This document shows, one piece after another, positions 43,110 through 45,611 of a stretch of 45,611 nt of DNA. A program made the position numbers and the translations under genes. The notes beneath the pieces were generated by a model. The model was not told the DNA's origin. It was given only the letters and a program-made list of their open reading frames with translations, and did not search any database. The stretch is from Streptomyces amritsarensis (GTDB taxonomy: Bacteria; Actinomycetota; Actinomycetes; Streptomycetales; Streptomycetaceae). Location of the stretch: contig NZ_MQUR01000065.1 in assembly GCF_001953875.1 (NCBI RefSeq), forward strand, positions 1 through 45,611. The letters run 5' to 3'. Within the stretch, counting starts at the first letter, position 1, and each line of letters starts with the position of its first letter.

Positions 43110-45611
43110 CCACCGCGACCAAGCGCACCCTTCCCGTCACCGACCTGTCCCTCGTCGTCCTGATCGGGGCCACCGGCTCGGGCAAGTCCACCTTCGCCCG
43201 CAAGCACTTCAAGCCCACCGAGGTCATCTCCTCCGACTACTGCCGGGGCCTGGTCTGCGACGACGAGAACGACCAGAGCGCCAGCCGGGACGCCTTCGAC
43301 GTCCTGCACTACATCGCCGGCAAGCGACTCGCCGCCGGCCGCCTGACCGTGGTCGACGCGACCAGCGTCCAGGCCGACGCCCGCCGGCAGCTGGTCGCGC
43401 TCGCCCGCGAGCACGACGTCCTGCCCATCGCCATCGTCCTGGACATGCCCGAACAGGTCTGCGTCGAGCGCAACGCGACCCGCCCCGACCGGGCCGGCCT
43501 GCCCCGCGCGGTGATCCAGCGGCACCGCCGCGACCTGCGCCGCTCCCTGCGCGGCCTGGAACGCGAAGGCTTCCGCAAGGTGCACGTGCTGCGCTCCGTC
43601 GAGGAGGCCGAGGCCGCCGAGGTCGTCCTGGAGAAGCGGTTCAACGACCTCACCCACCTCACCGGCCCCTTCGACATCGTCGGTGACATCCACGGCTGCT
43701 CCTCCGAGCTGGAGACCCTGCTCGCCAAGCTCGGCTACGAGGACGGCGTCCACCCCGAGGGCCGCACGGCCGTGTTCGTCGGCGACCTCGTCGACCGCGG
43801 CCCCGACAGCCCGGGCGTCCTGCGCCGTGTGATGGGCATGGTCAAGTCCGGCAACGCCCTGTGCGTGCCCGGGAACCACGAGAACAAGCTCGGCCGCTAC
43901 CTCAAGGGCTCCAAGGTCCAGCAGACCCACGGCCTCGCCGAGACGATCGAGCAGCTCTCCCACGAGCCGCAGGAGTTCGTCGAGGAAGTACGGAAGTTCA
44001 TCCGCGGCCTCGTCAGCCACTACGTCGTCGACGGCGGGAAGCTGGTGGTCTGCCACGCCGGCCTGCCCGAGAAGTACCACGGCCGCACCTCCGGCCGGGT
44101 CCGCTCGCACGCCCTGTACGGGGAGACCACCGGCGAGACGGACGAGTTCGGCCTGCCCGTGCGCTACCCGTGGGCCGAGGACTACCGGGGCAAGGCCGCC
44201 GTCGTCTACGGCCACACCCCCGTCCCGAACACCGCCTGGATCAACAACACCATCTGCCTCGACACCGGCGCCGTCTTCGGCGGCCGGATGACCGCCCTGC
44301 GCTGGCCCGAGCGCGAACTGGTCGACGTACCGGCCGAGAAGGTCTGGTACGAGCCGGTCAAGCCGCTCGTCACCGAGGTGCCGGGCGGCAACGACGGCCG
44401 TCCGCTGGACCTGTCCGACGTCCACGGCCGCCGCGTCGTCGAGACCCGGCACCTGGGCAACGTGGGCGTCCGCGAGGAGAACGCCGCCGCGGCCCTGGAG
44501 GTCATGAGCCGCTTCGCGGTGGACCCGCGGCTGGTCCCCTACCTGCCGCCGACCATGGCGCCGACCGCGACCTCCCGCGAGGACGGCTACCTGGAGCACC
44601 CGGCCGAGGCCTTCGCTCAGTACCGCAAGGACGGCGTCGACCGGGTGGTGTGCGAGGAGAAGCACATGGGCTCCCGCGCCACCGTCCTGGTCTGCAAGGA
44701 CGCCGGCGCCGCCCGTGAGCGGTTCGGCGTGGACGGCCCGACCGGTTCCGTGTACACCCGCACCGGGCGGCCCTTCTTCCACGACGCCGAGGTCACCGAG
44801 GAGGTCCTGGCGCGGCTGCGCGCGGCGGTCACCGGCGCCGGGCTGTGGGAGGAGCTGGGCACCGACTGGCTGCTCCTCGACGGCGAACTCCTGCCCTGGT
44901 CGCTGAAGTCGGGCGGCCTGCTGCGCAGCCAGTACGCCGCCGTGGGCGCCGCCTCGCGCGCCGTCTTCCCGGACGCCGTCGGCGCCCTGGAGGCGGCGAC
45001 CGCCCGCGGCGTCGACACCGGCGCCCTGCTGGAGCGCCAGCGCGGCCGGGCCGCCGACGCGGCGGCCTTCACCGACGCCTACCGCCGCTACTGCTGGGCC
45101 ACCGACGGGCTGGAGGGCGTACGGTTCGCGCCGTTCCAGGTGCTGGCCGCGGCCGGGCAGTCGCTGGCCGCCGTACCCCACGACCGGCAGCTGGCCTGGC
45201 TGGACCGGCTGGTCGAGGCCGACGACCCGGGCACTCCCGGCGGCACCGGACTGCTGCGCCGCACCGGCCGGATCGTGGTGGACACCGGCGACGAGGATTC
45301 CGTACGCGCCGGCACCGACTGGTGGCTGGAGCTGACGGCGGCCGGCGGCGAGGGCATGGTCGTCAAGCCGCTCCAGGCCTACGCCCGCGACGGCAAGGGC
45401 CGGCTGGTCCAGCCCGGCGTCAAGGTGCGCGGACGGGAGTACCTGCGGATCATCTACGGCCCGGAGTACACGCGTCCGCAGCAGCTGGAGCGCCTGCGGG
45501 AGCGGTTCCTCGGACACAAGCGCTCGCTCGCCCTGCGGGAGTACGCGCTCGGGCTGGAGGCGCTGGACCGGCTCGCGGCCGACGAGCCGCTGTGGCGGGT
45601 CCACGAGCCGG
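43106..45611 (+). CDS. pnkp: Polynucleotide kinase-phosphatase-ligase Pnkp (3' end outside window)
   Basis: At least 835 residues, close to full length. Order: an N-terminal 5'-kinase (GATGSGKST, Lys27); a central calcineurin-like 2',3'-phosphatase (GDIHGC with Asp194 and His196, GDLVDRGPDS, GNHENKL, GHTP); and a C-terminal ligase-like adenylyltransferase (EEKHMGSRA, with the adenylated Lys519; LLLDGELLPW; GGEGMVVKP). It heals both ends of broken RNA, and together with Hen1 it methylates and seals them. Translation is coupled to hen1 by an ATGA overlap, with GGAGG upstream. No nuclease toxin is adjacent. Only the final residues are missing. Confidence 0.97.
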   Translation, partial: MTTATKRTLPVTDLSLVVLIGATGSGKSTFARKHFKPTEVISSDYCRGLVCDDENDQSASRDAFDVLHYIAGKRLAAGRLTVVDATSVQADARRQLVALAREHDVLPIAIVLDMPEQVCVERNATRPDRAGLPRAVIQRHRRDLRRSLRGLEREGFRKVHVLRSVEEAEAAEVVLEKRFNDLTHLTGPFDIVGDIHGCSSELETLLAKLGYEDGVHPEGRTAVFVGDLVDRGPDSPGVLRRVMGMVKSGNALCVPGNHENKLGRYLKGSKVQQTHGLAETIEQLSHEPQEFVEEVRKFIRGLVSHYVVDGGKLVVCHAGLPEKYHGRTSGRVRSHALYGETTGETDEFGLPVRYPWAEDYRGKAAVVYGHTPVPNTAWINNTICLDTGAVFGGRMTALRWPERELVDVPAEKVWYEPVKPLVTEVPGGNDGRPLDLSDVHGRRVVETRHLGNVGVREENAAAALEVMSRFAVDPRLVPYLPPTMAPTATSREDGYLEHPAEAFAQYRKDGVDRVVCEEKHMGSRATVLVCKDAGAARERFGVDGPTGSVYTRTGRPFFHDAEVTEEVLARLRAAVTGAGLWEELGTDWLLLDGELLPWSLKSGGLLRSQYAAVGAASRAVFPDAVGALEAATARGVDTGALLERQRGRAADAAAFTDAYRRYCWATDGLEGVRFAPFQVLAAAGQSLAAVPHDRQLAWLDRLVEADDPGTPGGTGLLRRTGRIVVDTGDEDSVRAGTDWWLELTAAGGEGMVVKPLQAYARDGKGRLVQPGVKVRGREYLRIIYGPEYTRPQQLERLRERFLGHKRSLALREYALGLEALDRLAADEPLWRVHEP

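Noticed and set aside
42917..45604. Leftward 895-codon open frame opposite pnkp
   Set aside because: It is a shadow of the Pnkp frame, rich in Gly/Val/Ala/Asp and without recognisable domains.
1..45611. tRNA or rRNA genes, transposases or integrase attachment sites
   Set aside because: No matching cloverleaf, conserved rRNA segment, transposase or integrase was found on reading.

Overview
This window is high-GC actinobacterial DNA, almost certainly Streptomyces. Coding strands have very GC-rich third codon positions, genes often overlap by ATGA or GTGA, leucine TTA codons are very rare, and the set includes SepF paralogues, an MMPL exporter and a Hen1/Pnkp pair. No rRNA, tRNA, CRISPR array or insertion sequence was seen.

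Region 1 (1 to about 17.1 kb) is the right-hand part of a hybrid polyketide/nonribosomal peptide cluster. A leftward operon (aminotransferase, cytochrome P450, giant modular PKS running off the left edge) faces a rightward LmbU-type regulator. Next comes a compact precursor cassette: a PaiB/KtzT-family protein (probable heme-dependent piperazate synthase) divergent from an L-ornithine N5-hydroxylase, then an MbtH-like NRPS partner divergent from an extra N-acetylglutamate kinase that could boost ornithine supply. An MMPL exporter closes the block. The predicted product is a piperazic-acid-containing peptide with a polyketide acyl chain, of the azinothricin, polyoxypeptin or aurantimycin kind (inference). 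The loading module has a vestigial ketosynthase without its cysteine and an acyltransferase without the carboxylate-binding arginine, so a monocarboxylic starter is expected. All three divergent intergenic regions here contain one 20-bp inverted repeat, CCGTCC-N8-GGACgg (two copies near perfect, one degenerate), a likely pathway operator.

Region 2 (17.1 to 24.7 kb) is primary metabolism: an Lrp/AsnC regulator divergent from an L-asparaginase with a neat palindrome between them, then the leftward mutA-mutB-meaB methylmalonyl-CoA mutase operon, with a frameshifted remnant of a ROK-family protein upstream.

Region 3 (24.7 to 32.0 kb) has a gene-free, very GC-rich stretch with degenerate repeats, then a sulfonate/sulfate-ester scavenging operon: TauD-type dioxygenase, SsuE-type FMN reductase, SsuA/B/C-type ABC importer and an FMN-dependent monooxygenase.

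Region 4 (32.0 to 45.6 kb) is mixed chromosomal housekeeping: a quinone oxidoreductase, an iron-box-controlled DUF2470 protein, a SepF paralogue, a TTA-containing P-loop ATPase overlapping a MazG-like pyrophosphohydrolase, an F420-type luciferase-like oxidoreductase with homocysteine methyltransferase, several small unknown proteins in a lower-GC patch near 40 kb, an Excalibur-domain membrane protein, and the Hen1-Pnkp RNA repair operon, cut by the right edge.
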